In this document: in pieces, positions 48,919 through 58,982 of the stretch
Numbering within the stretch: position 1 is the first letter of the stretch
Layout of the letters: each line of letters opens with the position of its first letter
Assembly (NCBI RefSeq): GCF_000315625.1
Contig: NW_005434646.1
Coordinates: 245,192-309,191 of the forward strand
Direction of reading: 5' to 3'
Length of the DNA stretch: 64,000 bases
Source: Guillardia theta CCMP2712
Lineage: Eukaryota > Cryptophyceae > Pyrenomonadales > Geminigeraceae
Made by a program: the position numbers and the translations under genes
Notes under the pieces: generated by a model
The model's database searches: none
Told to the model about the DNA's origin: nothing
What the model saw: the letters and a program-made list of their open reading frames with translations, nothing else

Positions 48919-51900
48919 TTACTTTGAAGAAAGTCGGCGTTTTAGAAGGTAGCAACCATGACGCTTGGAAAGGTACCAAACCTTCACCGATCCATCTGTT
49001 GAACCTGAGGCAAGCTGCTCCCCATCCGGCCCCCAGCTCACGCTCTTCACGCCTCCATCTAGCCCTCTGAGTACCTGACAGCACCTTCCAGTCTCAGTCT
49101 CCACCTCCCATACTCGCACTGTCTCGTCGTATGAACCTGTCGCTAGCAACTTCCCGTCCGGCCTCCAGCTCACGCTCTCTACCCAGCCTTCATGACCCCT
49201 GAGCACTTGACAGCAAGACCCAGTCGCTACCTCCCATACACGTGCTGTCCTATCCCATGCTCCGGTGGCTAGCATCTTCCCGTCAGGCCTCCAGCTCAAG
49301 GTCTCGACACAGCCCTCGTGCCCTACGAGCACCTGACAGCAAGACCCAGTCGCTACCTCCCAGATTCGCACTGTCTCGTCGTAGGACCCAGAGGCTAGCA
49401 TGTTCCCGTCAGGCCCCCAGCTCACGCTCTCGACGCACTTCGAATGTCCAGCGAGCACCTGGCAGCAAGACCCAGTCGCTACCTCCCAGACCCGCACTGT
49501 CTCGTCGTGGGACCCAGAGGCCAGCATCGTCCCGTCAGGCCTCCAGCTCACTTCCTCGACCAAATCGTCATGTCCCATCAGCTCCACAAAGAGACTTTTA
49601 GTCCCCACATCTCTGAGCATGACTGATCCCTCCCCGTCCACACATGCCAGAGCCTTCTTGCCGTCAGGCCTCCAGGCCAAACTTCTGATCCATCCCTCCT
49701 CAGCCGTGAACGCAATGACCTGACGGCATTCTCCTGTCTCTACCTCCCACACCCGGACAGTGTTGTTCAGGGACAGGCATGCGAGCATCTTTCCATCCTG
49801 CCTCCACCTCAACTCGGACACAGGGTCCTTGCGTCCTACCAATCTTTCGATTCGATCTCCAACATCGATTTCCATCTTACAGCTCGCTTCGTCTTCGCCC
49901 AAAGACAAGTTCTCCATCTCTGCGATGAGCGAATCGATGGAGATAGCTTCCTCCTGACCAACCTCAAAACTCTCTCCATTCTCACCCGAGCCGGAGGACA
50001 ACAAGCTTCCGTTCTCCCCCACAAGGTTTTGTGCTCCTTCACCTGCTACTCCATCGAAACATGCCTCTTCAAAATACCCTGAAGTGAGGATCGCGCCCGA
50101 AAGATCCGCTCCCGCAAAGTTGGTCTTGTGAAAGATTCCGTCCCGCAGCACTGCTCCTGGTATCCGGACGCCATGAAGGTCGAGCCCAGAGAATGACACA
50201 CCAGCTGCAACAAGGACGGAGGCTGCGTTCGCCGATGCTGCGACGACATCCGGCGCTATCTCTGGAGCTCTCGAAACGTGTATGAGGCTGAACAACCTGT
50301 CTTGGTAGTCGGGATTGCCCCTCACAAGCTCTGCCAGCTCCGCGATGATCTCCGGCTCCTCCCTCAGGTTGCGGAGGCTCAAACCTATCGGCACTGAGCC
50401 TTCGACCTTCAAGTTCGCAAGTATGGAGTCCACGAGAAAGAAAGTTCTGAATGTCTCGTCCACAAAGGTTATCTCCAAGGACTCCGACAGAGTTTCATTT
50501 GAAAGTTGCCGTTTCAGGCAGGTAAGACAACCTCTCAGCAGCCAGTAACCCAATTCGCCTTCCAGGCTCCCAGTTCTGTTGGTGGGAATGTGAAAGGGGG
50601 CCCCGGCAAAAAAATCATCGTTGGGTCTCAGGCAGAGTTTGTCTGAGTGAAGCTGATGCATTCTTATGCACAAAGCACGAGCGGCAGTACAGTACCATTC
50701 AATGCAGTTCTCATCATTGATGCCGACTCCGTTCCTTTTCATCTCTAGATTCGGCGTTCTGACAAGTTTGCGCCATTCCAGCTCAAAGCGTTCGTGGACG
50801 TATTCGTTGTAAATGTCATGCCGCGTTATCCGAAAGTCAGAATCGTCGGGTCTGTGCAGTCTCGGGAGCATTTCAAGGGTCACCTTGAGGCAAAATGGAG
50901 TCTTTACCATGCGATTGAGAACAGGAATAGTTTCCAGTGCTTCTTCGTATTGCTCTTTCGTCCATCCGCCTTCATCCTGAATTGTTGACAAGTGATAATC
51001 GACGTACCGGCTCACATGCTCCTTATCTGAAAGATCCAAGGGACACAGCCAAATGACTTGTAAGCTGTCTTTCGCAGTCTCTGGCAACCGAAAAAGCCTA
51101 TGAGAGGTTCCGTCGCTCCTCAGGTAGTCACTGCGACAAGTGATCAAGGCTTTGAGACTCCTACACCCATGTAGTTCACGGGAGATTTTTTCAACAACAT
51201 TTTTCTTGATACCCATCTCATCATAGCCATCCAACACAACAAAGAAGGCCTTATTGTGAACGAATCTTTCCCTGTCCTCAACACTCAACTCTTGTCCTAT
51301 AGCTTTCTGCAAATACATTTCGATGCTAACAAAAGTTGGAAGGTATATGAAGATGGGGTATAGCTTTCCGACCTCCCAGTTGTCTCCGATCTCGATCGCC
51401 CATTTTTTGCCAATGGTAGACTTTCCAGCACCAGCCTGGCCTTGCACCAGCAACACATGCTTGCGGCGATCCTCTAAGAATCGCTGCACCACTGGGCTGC
51501 AGGGTACCTTTTCAATCGAGCCACTGACGTCGGGGTTCGTGTCAGAGCAATAGTTCTCCAGGTAGCTTTCCGAGGCATCTTGCTTGCTGTACTCCTGCGT
51601 CTCCTCCATGATGATTTTTCGCATCTTCCTCGGAAGCATGTTGCACAGGTACTCCACGTTCTTGTCCTTCGGTACCTCCCCGGTGGTCGGATCCATCTTT
51701 CCAACAAAGTCGTACGCATGGCTGTGACACCATGCATTGATGATCATGTTGGCCTTGGGGGGAGCAAAAGGTCTGGCCTGCGCAGTCACACAGTGGATGG
51801 ACACTTGCGAGCTCTTCTCAAGCTTCTGTATCAGGCTGAAATCTTCCACGAAGAAGTCAATCGAATCAGCCACAGCGCTCTCTAGAGTCCCATCGAGTCG

Positions 51901-52245
51901 ACCGTGCACTCCAGTGTTGATATGGATGGCTTGCTCGCGTTTGAGCATCTCCCCTATCACCAGCTCTACATCCTCTGCCGCCACCTCCAGGTCCGTTTCC
52001 CACAGTATCTGATCGCCTCGTTCAGGCCCATGAACGGAAGGGAGCGTTCGAGCAAAGAAGCGACAACTGGGATGATCCTTGAGGATGAAGAACCCACTGG
52101 AACCTCGGGGAGAAGGTTCAAGGCCCAGTGCAACAACGTCTCCTCTCGAGTTCAAGTTGAACCAGCGGCCTGGCTTCAACGAATCACTACCGACGACTCG
52201 ACTAGGAGATAAGGGCTGTCGAGCCGGGTCGTTTAGTTGGGACAT
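48919..52245 (-). CDS. STAND NTPase: N-terminal domain + NACHT + pentapeptide + seven WD40 repeats
   Basis: One exon of 1108 codons without introns. Residues 1-250 are an unrecognised N-terminal region. A NACHT-type NTPase follows, with Walker A GQAGAGKST (269-277), Walker B FFVVLDGYDEM (334-344) and a sensor ALITCRSDYLR. Next come helical winged-helix-like sequence to about 670, pentapeptide-type repeats (LDLHGVRIPGAVLRDGIF; TNFAGADLSGAILTSGYF) and, from about 810, seven WD40 blades. Blades 3-6 are nearly identical: DETVRVWEVATGSCCQVL-GH, with variable residues at the loop tops. This is the plan of NLR-like immune receptors and fungal HET/NWD proteins: signalling domain, NTPase switch, ligand-sensing repeats. 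Ligand and output cannot be read from sequence. Confidence 0.92.
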   Translation of the reverse strand: MSQLNDPARQPLSPSRVVGSDSLKPGRWFNLNSRGDVVALGLEPSPRGSSGFFILKDHPSCRFFARTLPSVHGPERGDQILWETDLEVAAEDVELVIGEMLKREQAIHINTGVHGRLDGTLESAVADSIDFFVEDFSLIQKLEKSSQVSIHCVTAQARPFAPPKANMIINAWCHSHAYDFVGKMDPTTGEVPKDKNVEYLCNMLPRKMRKIIMEETQEYSKQDASESYLENYCSDTNPDVSGSIEKVPCSPVVQRFLEDRRKHVLLVQGQAGAGKSTIGKKWAIEIGDNWEVGKLYPIFIYLPTFVSIEMYLQKAIGQELSVEDRERFVHNKAFFVVLDGYDEMGIKKNVVEKISRELHGCRSLKALITCRSDYLRSDGTSHRLFRLPETAKDSLQVIWLCPLDLSDKEHVSRYVDYHLSTIQDEGGWTKEQYEEALETIPVLNRMVKTPFCLKVTLEMLPRLHRPDDSDFRITRHDIYNEYVHERFELEWRKLVRTPNLEMKRNGVGINDENCIEWYCTAARALCIRMHQLHSDKLCLRPNDDFFAGAPFHIPTNRTGSLEGELGYWLLRGCLTCLKRQLSNETLSESLEITFVDETFRTFFLVDSILANLKVEGSVPIGLSLRNLREEPEIIAELAELVRGNPDYQDRLFSLIHVSRAPEIAPDVVAASANAASVLVAAGVSFSGLDLHGVRIPGAVLRDGIFHKTNFAGADLSGAILTSGYFEEACFDGVAGEGAQNLVGENGSLLSSGSGENGESFEVGQEEAISIDSLIAEMENLSLGEDEASCKMEIDVGDRIERLVGRKDPVSELRWRQDGKMLACLSLNNTVRVWEVETGECRQVIAFTAEEGWIRSLAWRPDGKKALACVDGEGSVMLRDVGTKSLFVELMGHDDLVEEVSWRPDGTMLASGSHDETVRVWEVATGSCCQVLAGHSKCVESVSWGPDGNMLASGSYDETVRIWEVATGSCCQVLVGHEGCVETLSWRPDGKMLATGAWDRTARVWEVATGSCCQVLRGHEGWVESVSWRPDGKLLATGSYDETVRVWEVETETGRCCQVLRGLDGGVKSVSWGPDGEQLASGSTDGSVKVWYLSKRHGCYLLKRRLSSK

Positions 52246-52399
52246 CTGTGATCAAATGGGATGCAGGATCAGCAAAAATGTGAAGACTGCAACAAGGAGG
52301 AAGCAAGAGGCTGAGCATGAGCGACAGGGATGGGAGTGGGAGGCAGCTGCTGGAGCGACATGGACGGTTCCTAGCTCGTCCCAACCTTACGTCAGCAAC

Positions 52400-52404
52400 A
52401 AAAA
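52400..52404 (-). terminator. RNA polymerase III T-run terminator of tRNA-Pro
   Basis: Five T residues on the minus strand, 18 bp after the tRNA 3' end, as expected for Pol III termination. Confidence 0.75.
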
Positions 52405-52422
52405 GGATGGGGTCGCTTCTCA

Positions 52423-52494
52423 GGGGGATTCCGGGGATCGAACCCGGGACCTCTCGCACCCAAAGCGAGAATCATACCGCTAGACCAAATCCCC
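52423..52494 (-). tRNA. tRNA-Pro (anticodon UGG)
   Basis: The minus strand folds as a 72-nt cloverleaf: acceptor GGGGATT/AATCCCC, D arm with GGTCTAGCGGTATGAT, anticodon stem CTCGC/GCGAG with loop TTTGGGT (anticodon TGG), T arm CCGGG-TTCGATC-CCCGG. It has no intron and no encoded CCA. Internal A and B box sequences are present. It sits 178 bp upstream of the NACHT gene, on the same strand. Confidence 0.95.
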
Positions 52495-52886
52495 AATAAT
52501 ACCTTATTTGTGGCTCCAGAGCGATTATATAGTATAGTTATACCCTACCCACTCCTGGACTGCCCTGATACTTTTACCGGATCTTTTAGCTACCATTTGC
52601 AGGAAAACGGTGGGTGAGCTGATGACCCCCACCCCCTCCAATGATTTTTCAGGGGCCGTTTCATTGTGGTTACATGAAGTCCCGTGCCTGCTCTCGCCGC
52701 TACTGTTGACATCTTGCTGGTTTGTGACAGCTACCTCTCCTTCTCCTCTCCTCCACACTCATCCTCCCTCCTCTTCCCCCTTTCCTCCTTCTCCAGTGTT
52801 GGGTCACGATTTCACTTCGCCCTGGTCCGTACCGGACACTTGTTACTGCTTCGTGACACCCTGCGTTAAGTACGCTTCTTCTGAAA
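52495..52886. other. Divergent intergenic region, tRNA / RNase III
   Basis: Pyrimidine-rich at 52740-52800. No coding frame; likely the RNase III promoter and 5' untranslated region. Confidence 0.45.
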
Positions 52887-54072
52887 ATGCTTGGCCGTCA
52901 AATGAATGGCTACAGAACTCTCGGATTTGTGCATCAGCTCACAACAGTCTACTTTCTGAATAGAGATTACGGCATGGTCCAGTCATGCGTGAAACCGAAC
53001 AGACACTTCACTTTGGATGCAGCGCCTAAATGGAGAAGGCAGAAACATGGCAGAGTCGAGCCAGACGCTGGTAAACATGGACCCGACGGTCAAATGACGT
53101 CTTTGCAACAAGCTCTTGGTGTCAAATTCAAGGACATTACCATTCTTAGGCAAGCACTGCTGCATCCCTCAATCACAGCGAGCCGTTTGGAGAGCAACCA
53201 GCGTCTGGAATTTTTGGGCGACGCAGTGTTAGGATGTGTAGTGGCAGAGAAGCTTTACGAGGAACGCAAGGGTTTGAACGAAGGAGAACTAACATTAGCG
53301 CGTCAAAACTTAGTTTCAACTGCTGCACTTGCGGAGATAGCACTGGAGCAGGGTTATGATAAGCTCCTTTTCATGAGTTTCCAGGAAGAAGGTTACGGGG
53401 GAAGGGGCAATGTCAAGATTCTTGCAGATACGGTCGAGGCAGTCATCGGAGCAGTTTTTGTAGACCAGGGTTATCAATGCGCACAAATGGTCATCGAGAG
53501 GCTATATAAAACCAAATTTGCAAAGATGGAAACGTCTACAATTCTTACCATGGATCCGATATCTTCCGTCATGAACTTCTCGAAGCAGCTAGGACTTGAA
53601 CCATGTTACAAAGTCGTCAAAGAAGGCAATCTTATTCGAATTTTGTGCGAAGTCTTGAGGTACTCATTCCCTTGGCAGGCGTCGAACATGCACCAAAGTT
53701 CACGGTTCATCTGTCCTTAAATGGCCACCCTCTTGGCTGGGGGACTGGCCGGAGCTCCAAGGATGCAAAATATGTAACGAATTTCTAGAGCCAAGTGAAC
53801 TTGCTCATGATGTACAGGCGGCGTCACAGTATGCTCTTAAGCTGCTGGAGTCGAAGACAAAGCAGGAAATCGAAGCCATCAAGGTTCTTGGATTTGACGT
53901 TCTGACCAACACAGAACCTGACATTCTAGTAGAAGCCGAGAAACTGACCTTCTCTCCCGTCCCGACCAACGTATATTCTTTCAATTTTTCTTTCATCTTT
54001 ATAAATCTTTTGTCTCTCCATTCTCTACACGAAGCCTTGCTTGACAACAAATGTACTGTTCTCACTATGTAG
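52887..54072 (+). CDS. Ribonuclease III with dsRNA-binding domain
   Basis: The N-terminus (MLGRQMNGYRTLGFVHQLTT, Arg/Lys-rich, few acids) could be an organelle presequence. The RNase III domain is intact: LHPSITASRLESNQRLEFLGDAVLG signature, VSTAALAEIALEQG, and DTVEAVIGAVFVDQG, so the acidic catalytic residues are kept. A dsRBD starts at DPISSVMNFSKQLG and continues after an intron with VEHAPKFTVHLSLNG-PLGWGTGRSSKDAK. The in-phase join needs a GC donor (gcaatc near 53622), so a GC..AG intron is likely. A further intron (53777-53817) leads to AASQYALKLLE; the frame then runs to a stop at 54072. This single-domain, dsRBD-bearing form differs from Dicer and may process rRNA or act in an organelle. 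Confidence 0.85.
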
Positions 54073-54510
54073 CACCTCCTGAGCATTCATAAGCACATGA
54101 GACTCAAGACCCACTGTTTCGATGTCAGAGTGAAGCCCCATTGCACATATTCCATCGATTTCCCTCATTTTCGCAAGAAATATGTCCCTGCAAAGTGCCG
54201 AATTAGATTTCAAAGTCACGATCATGCGAACCATGAAGTCAAAGCATGATCTTCCGCACCTTTCAAGCTGCAGTCCCTGGTTTGTCATCTCAAGAATTCT
54301 CTCATGGTCGATACTACGTTCATGCAGCTTGATTAGTCGTCGGAAGTTTGACACGGTCTCGTATGGTAGCTTCAGGTCCCCGTTGTCTACCATCTCCAGT
54401 AGTTCCTGCGCTGTAGACCACGGGTTTCGCCTCTCAACGTCTTCAAGCATGTCCATTGCGTGTTCAGTTGAAGCTTCTCTCCCTACCTCCTCCACCTCCT
54501 CACGCAACAT
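54025..54510 (-). CDS. Hypothetical helical protein, 161 residues
   Basis: A single open frame, MLREEVEEVGREASTEHAMD..., ending EVLHSENSTFVVKQGFV. Composition is balanced and helical, with NPWSTAQELLEMVDNGDLKLP and ERILEMTNQGLQLERCGRSC. No family recognised. It overlaps the 3' coding end of the RNase III gene by 48 bp in a convergent arrangement, and its start lies 72 bp from the divergent alpha/beta hydrolase start. Confidence 0.65.
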   Translation of the reverse strand: MLREEVEEVGREASTEHAMDMLEDVERRNPWSTAQELLEMVDNGDLKLPYETVSNFRRLIKLHERSIDHERILEMTNQGLQLERCGRSCFDFMVRMIVTLKSNSALCRDIFLAKMREIDGICAMGLHSDIETVGLESHVLMNAQEVLHSENSTFVVKQGFV

Positions 54511-54581
54511 GGCGGCAGGAGGTGGAAGGGCTCGACGGGGTTCGTTCTGGGATTGTTCCGAGTGCGCCTCAGGAGGATCGA

Positions 54582-56135
54582 AATGGCCAGGGTGCGGGTG
54601 GCGCTGCTGAGTGCCAATGGCTTCACGTCCTCCAGTTACTCTCCTCTAGCAGCCAAGCTGAATCAGGTTTGAAGCATGAAACCTTGAAGATGTGCCTTGT
54701 GCCTTGTTCGATCTGATCTGATCTGATCTGATCTGATCTGATCTAATCTAATCTGATCTGATCTGATCTGATCTGATCTGATCTGATCTGATCTGATCTG
54801 ATCTTTATCTCAATTGATCTCATCTCTTGTCTGATCTTCTCATCATCTTCTTATTCCTCGTGTCGGGTTGTCGCCCGATCCTATTCAACTTCCTCCATAT
54901 CATCCTTGTTTTCTTGGCCCCAATACACCTGCTCACTGCGCAGTTCGAGTTTCTACCCTTCCATTTCTCACTCGCACATTCCACGATTCGGCCTTATCTG
55001 GTGCTGAAGCTGTAAGGAGCAGATGGGCTGTGAGGTCCGAGGTATCGACGTGCATCACAAGATGAGAGGACAGAAAGATTGGCGCAGCATGACAGACCAC
55101 CTGGTCGAGAGCGTGCAAGAATGGAACAAGATCAGCTCAACGCCGCTGATAGGGTTTGGTCACTCCTTCGGAGGAGCCATCTTGTGTTGTGCGGCAGGCC
55201 GTCGGCCGGACCTCTTCCAAAAGCTCGTCATAGTCGACCCTCCCATGTTCCACCCCCTTGTTCGAATCACGTGGAGGACAGTGCAAAGTCTCCTGGGGCA
55301 ACGCGCTAGTCAGATCCACCCATTGGTACTGCCATCCCCTCACTCGCTGCCTTGTGTTGTCGTATCCCAACGCAGGCGAACGCTCAGTTGTGACCACTGC
55401 ACTCCAGTTGAGAAGGACCGTCAAGAGGAGGAACGGGTGGGCAAGTGAAGAAGAAGCCTCCAAGTGATAGCTTCTCCATACTGCATACTTCTCCTGATGG
55501 ATTCCGTTTCGGTCTTCAAGGTATCTGCGGGCAAGGAAGCCATACAGCACGTGACTGAACTGCCATGTTGTAACCTGTTATGATGAATTCCATTGCAGGA
55601 TGAATGCCGAGAGCTTTCGAAAGTATTGTGAAGGGTTCAGAAGGGTGGACAACGTTGTTCTTCTACCAATAGATCCAGAGATCGAAGCTTCGATCTACGG
55701 TGAGACAAGCCATGTTTTTTTCACGAAATCGATCTGAGATCTCAACTGCAACAGCATACTTTCCTATCGATATCTTCCCATTTAACGAGCCTCACGTCGG
55801 ACAGTATGACCTAGCTAAAGTATCGAAGGATGTTTCATGTACTCGCAATTTTAGAACAGTACATCACTGCTGACAACAACGGGTGACCAGCAGGATGGAT
55901 GCTGTACTCGACAAGACATGAGTTGCTATCAAGGTCAGATGTGGCTTGGCTCCGTCGAAACCTCGGTTGTTTGAAGTTCGTCCCCTTCGAACAGGTAAAC
56001 CTGACTCGCCAAAATCTGAACTCTCACTGTTCATTCTACCAGGGACACTTCTGGCCCTTAGAAGACGTTGATTCCTTCGCCAAGATGCTTGCGTCTCTTC
56101 TGGATGAAGGCGGATTGCCAGTAGCAGTACAATAA
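54582..56135 (+). CDS. Alpha/beta hydrolase, multi-exon
   Basis: Start MARVRVALLSANGFTSSSYS; exon 1 ends at LNQ near 54669, and an intron holding a TGATC microsatellite separates it from MGCEVRGIDVHHKMRGQKDW (acceptor near 55022). The nucleophile elbow is GFGHSFGGAI, so the Ser is present. Later exons give LVIVDPPMFHP, RMNAESFRKYCEGFRRVD, GWMLYSTRHELLSRSD and, last, GHFWPLEDVDSFAKMLASLL, which supplies the catalytic His in GHFWPLE. The layout is that of small soluble esterases/lipases/epoxide-hydrolase relatives; the substrate is unknown. Exon ends around 55320-55620 are only approximate. Confidence 0.82.
54711..54805. repeat. (TGATC)n pentanucleotide microsatellite
   Basis: About 18 TGATC/TAATC units in the first intron of the hydrolase gene. 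Confidence 0.95.
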
Positions 56136-56571
56136 ACTTCCAAGTTAGTTCCCCAGTGACGTCGGTCACCGTGAGTCCTCCGACTCCGAAGGCGCTGAAG
56201 CCGCTCGGAAGTGCAGTGCCACGGTGCGGCACTGTTTCAACTTCCCAGTGTCCGGGGCGGGCCCGGGTCGGCGTCTGGGCTGTAACGCTTTCGCAACGGT
56301 GTGCTATTCCAGTTGCTGGTCCGCAATGATGTTCCAAGACCTGAAGCGGCTGGAAGATGGCAGGAGGACAGAGGTGAGGGATCATGCGCATGAGCTATCG
56401 CCCCCGCACCGACGATCCATGCTGTCAAGATGATTCATTCAGAATGCATGCCGTGCGTTAGATTCTGATCGTGTGCTGTAAGAGTGGGGAGAAACTTTGT
56501 TGAACGACGCAGCGTAGTATCTAGGTTGTTGCAGCAGAGGGAGCACATGCCAATTTTCCATTTCCCAGTGA
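56136..56571. other. Intergenic, no gene seen
   Basis: Between convergent genes. GC-rich at 56155-56290; no recognisable frame. Confidence 0.45.
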
Positions 56572-56933
56572 TCACATGATATCATATGCCTCCGGTCCAT
56601 CAATCATGACAAGACTTGACAGATCCTGTTCTTGTTGAGAGGAGAAGCTGAGGGGTTCGACCCGTCTCTTGGCATCTACTCGAGCTGTGATGATTCCCTG
56701 GATTGCTTCCTCTACGACGAGCATGGGACCATCACAGACAGGTGACTGCCATCTTCTTTGGACTCCTTCCCTATGAGATCTTGTTTCCTCTTCCTTACGA
56801 TGAGCCATGCACAGGGTTTGCCCTGCCGAGTCAGCGGCGGTGATGTCAGGATGAGGGTGTACTTTAGTGTTGTGTGAAGGAGCACTTGTTTTTCTAATAG
56901 TTTTCTTTCTTGAATGCGAGCAAGATGTTCCAC
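56572..56933 (-). CDS. Possible small gene, two frames
   Basis: An upstream frame (MEHLARIQERKLLEKQ..., from 56933) and a downstream frame (PMLVVEEAIQGIITARVDAK to GPEAYDIM, stop 56572) both look protein-like and could be joined by a short intron near 56760. No family recognised. It follows the LSM1 gene on the same strand and might instead be untranslated or part of another transcript. Confidence 0.35.
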
Positions 56934-57184
56934 AATCGCATTCGCACTGTTCTCTCGTTATCCCATACCAATCACACTAGTCAAGGTCAACGAGTCCGAC
57001 GTCGCTTCAGCACACTGTCGAGTCAGGCGAGCAGCAAGGTGCTTGTTGCTCACAGGCAATCTTCGAAACCAAGACCCAAGGCCTGCACGTCAAGTGAGAA
57101 AAAAGATCCACACCTGCATGGTGAAAGAGCTTCATCATCAAATCTCATACCTGGGCAGAGAGCTTCTTTCTCAACAGCTCATCT

Positions 57185-57774
57185 TCAGCCTACGGGAATT
57201 TCAGAAAGGAGTCGCGGTATGCCGTGGTGAACCTTCTCATGTTTGAGAGCAGCCTTCTGTGCCATGATGGTTTGGAGGGGAACTTCCCTCAATTTGGGTT
57301 GGTTCTGCTCCTGTTGTTCGTGTATCATTCTCTCTAACAATCTCAGTGATTGAAGCACCTTATGCATGTCAAGTTCTGCTAACAGAACAAGATTTTCTCC
57401 ACGAATGACGTACAATCCCATCTGCTCGCCAAGAATGAACAATTTGGAACTTCAAAAGGCAATGAATACCCTTTCATCTGCAAAAGAATTCCCCACGACG
57501 TGGCGTTCAAACTGTGCAGGACGGTTAGCATCGAAGTCCGGATGCCGCTGATATCATCTCACCGCATCCTCAAGCACGACATTGCCGTACTGGTCGAACG
57601 ATCTCATGAAGCCGACAAAATGGCGTCCATCACGAAGGGTGACTAGGACCTGTCGTACTGATATTCAGCGCCTCGCTTCCTTCCTCGTCCTCATACCCTC
57701 TTGTCGAGATCCTCGACGAGGCTTGCCACTCCAGGCAAGAAATCGAAGAGTCCTCCTCCCGACCCCCTGTCCAT
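57185..57774 (-). CDS. LSM1: LSM1-like Sm protein
   Basis: Four exons: 57697-57774, 57563-57649, 57470-57511, 57185-57421. All junctions are in phase; the introns are 47, 51 and 48 bp. The product has 147 residues. Start MDRGSGGGLFDFLPGVASLV; Sm1 motif TLRDGRHFVGFMRSFDQYGNVVLEDA; Sm2 motif MGLYVIRGENLVLLAELD. The C-terminal helix extension (RLLERMIHEQQEQNQP) is characteristic of LSM1 rather than other Lsm proteins. LSM1 is part of the cytoplasmic Lsm1-7 ring that promotes mRNA decapping. Confidence 0.93.
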
Positions 57775-58982
57775 CCCGTAGTCCCCTTGTGGGAAAAGAT
57801 CATGGAGGGAAACAGAAGCGAGAAGCGAGAGGGAGATAGCAAGTGAGTGAGTGAGTGAGTGAGTGAGTGATAGAGTGAGTGAGTGAGTGTCTGAGTGCGT
57901 GAGTGAGTGAGTGAAGTAGGAAGGGCGGGTGAGAGAGTAAGCAGGTGAGGGAGAGAATAGCACGTTCGGAAAGAGCTGCGGGGTCTACCTTGTTGAAAAT
58001 CGTTGGGAGCTGCGCCCGGGGAGTGTGACTCCATGGGGTACTGCTGGGAGGACCACTTTAGATCCACGGCATTGACAGAAAGCATGTACAACCTGCTGTC
58101 TTAGGGGATACTGCGGAGCATTTCGAGGATCTGCTGTAAACGCATCAATGGGCTTGCATCGACATGCGCAGTCTCTTCGAACCAGGAGCCCCGTGCATGT
58201 TTGCGTAGTTGGGATGCAGCTGGTGGGGATTCATGCCTGCGCTTCAACGTCAACAACAGCCTTCCTGCGCGTCACAGCAGACCTCCCATGGGATATCCAG
58301 GCTGCATCCCAGAGTTCATCTGCTGCAAGACTTGAGATCTCAGGTTCACAAGGGGGTTCACTCGCTACCTGATTGTTCATGTTGCACTCACGGATTCTTG
58401 GATGTGTTGAGATGCAGTTTCCTTCAACTGACACAATGATCAGCCTGACAAGTGATTTCTTTGTGATTTGAGTGTTTCACACCTCCGACCCGGTTCAACG
58501 CTCTCCAGGGACGATGGTTTAAGAGGCGAAACTCAACACGGCATGGACCAGCCTGTCGGCAGCGAAATCAGTTTCTCGTCTTGTTGCTTCAACGCATGGT
58601 CTTAAAGCCATCATGTCACTTGATCAAGAACATTACGTAGAGCGCGCTGAAGCTCTGCTATCTGCTTCTCACCGCTGCAATCCTCTCTGCAGCATTCTAA
58701 GAATATCGTTCCTCTCAAAGTGTTGAAGCCATGCAGCGAACATGCTTACAGCTCTTGTATGCCCCTCAACAGCAGCTGCCTCTGCTTGTCTCCCATCCCT
58801 CACCCTCTTCCTCCTCCCTGCCCTCCCGCCTCGCCCCCCTCCCTGCCATGGCATGCAGTTCATGACTACCCCTACCCTCTCTTTCAAGAATTTTATGTAC
58901 CCTGTTCACCATGACTACCCAACCCCTGCCATTGCTGGGAAATTGATGGGGTAGTCTGATAGCCTTTGTCCGTCTCTTGGGC
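57775..58982. other. Intergenic with possible unassigned exons
   Basis: The GAGT tract (57838-57925) is followed by sequence with two weak minus-strand candidates: 58231-58434 (NNQVASEPPCEPEISSLAAD) and 58620-58887 (AAWLQHFERNDILRMLQRGL, or, in another frame, EKQIAELQRALRNVLDQVT). They may belong to a minus-strand gene that I could not join. Confidence 0.35.
57838..57925. repeat. (GAGT)n tetranucleotide tract
   Basis: About 20 GAGT units with a few interruptions, just upstream of LSM1. Confidence 0.9.

Noticed and set aside
49242-49723. Repetitive plus-strand ORFs (RHSPRALRAPDSKTQSLPPR type)
   Set aside because: Antisense of the nearly identical WD40 blades.
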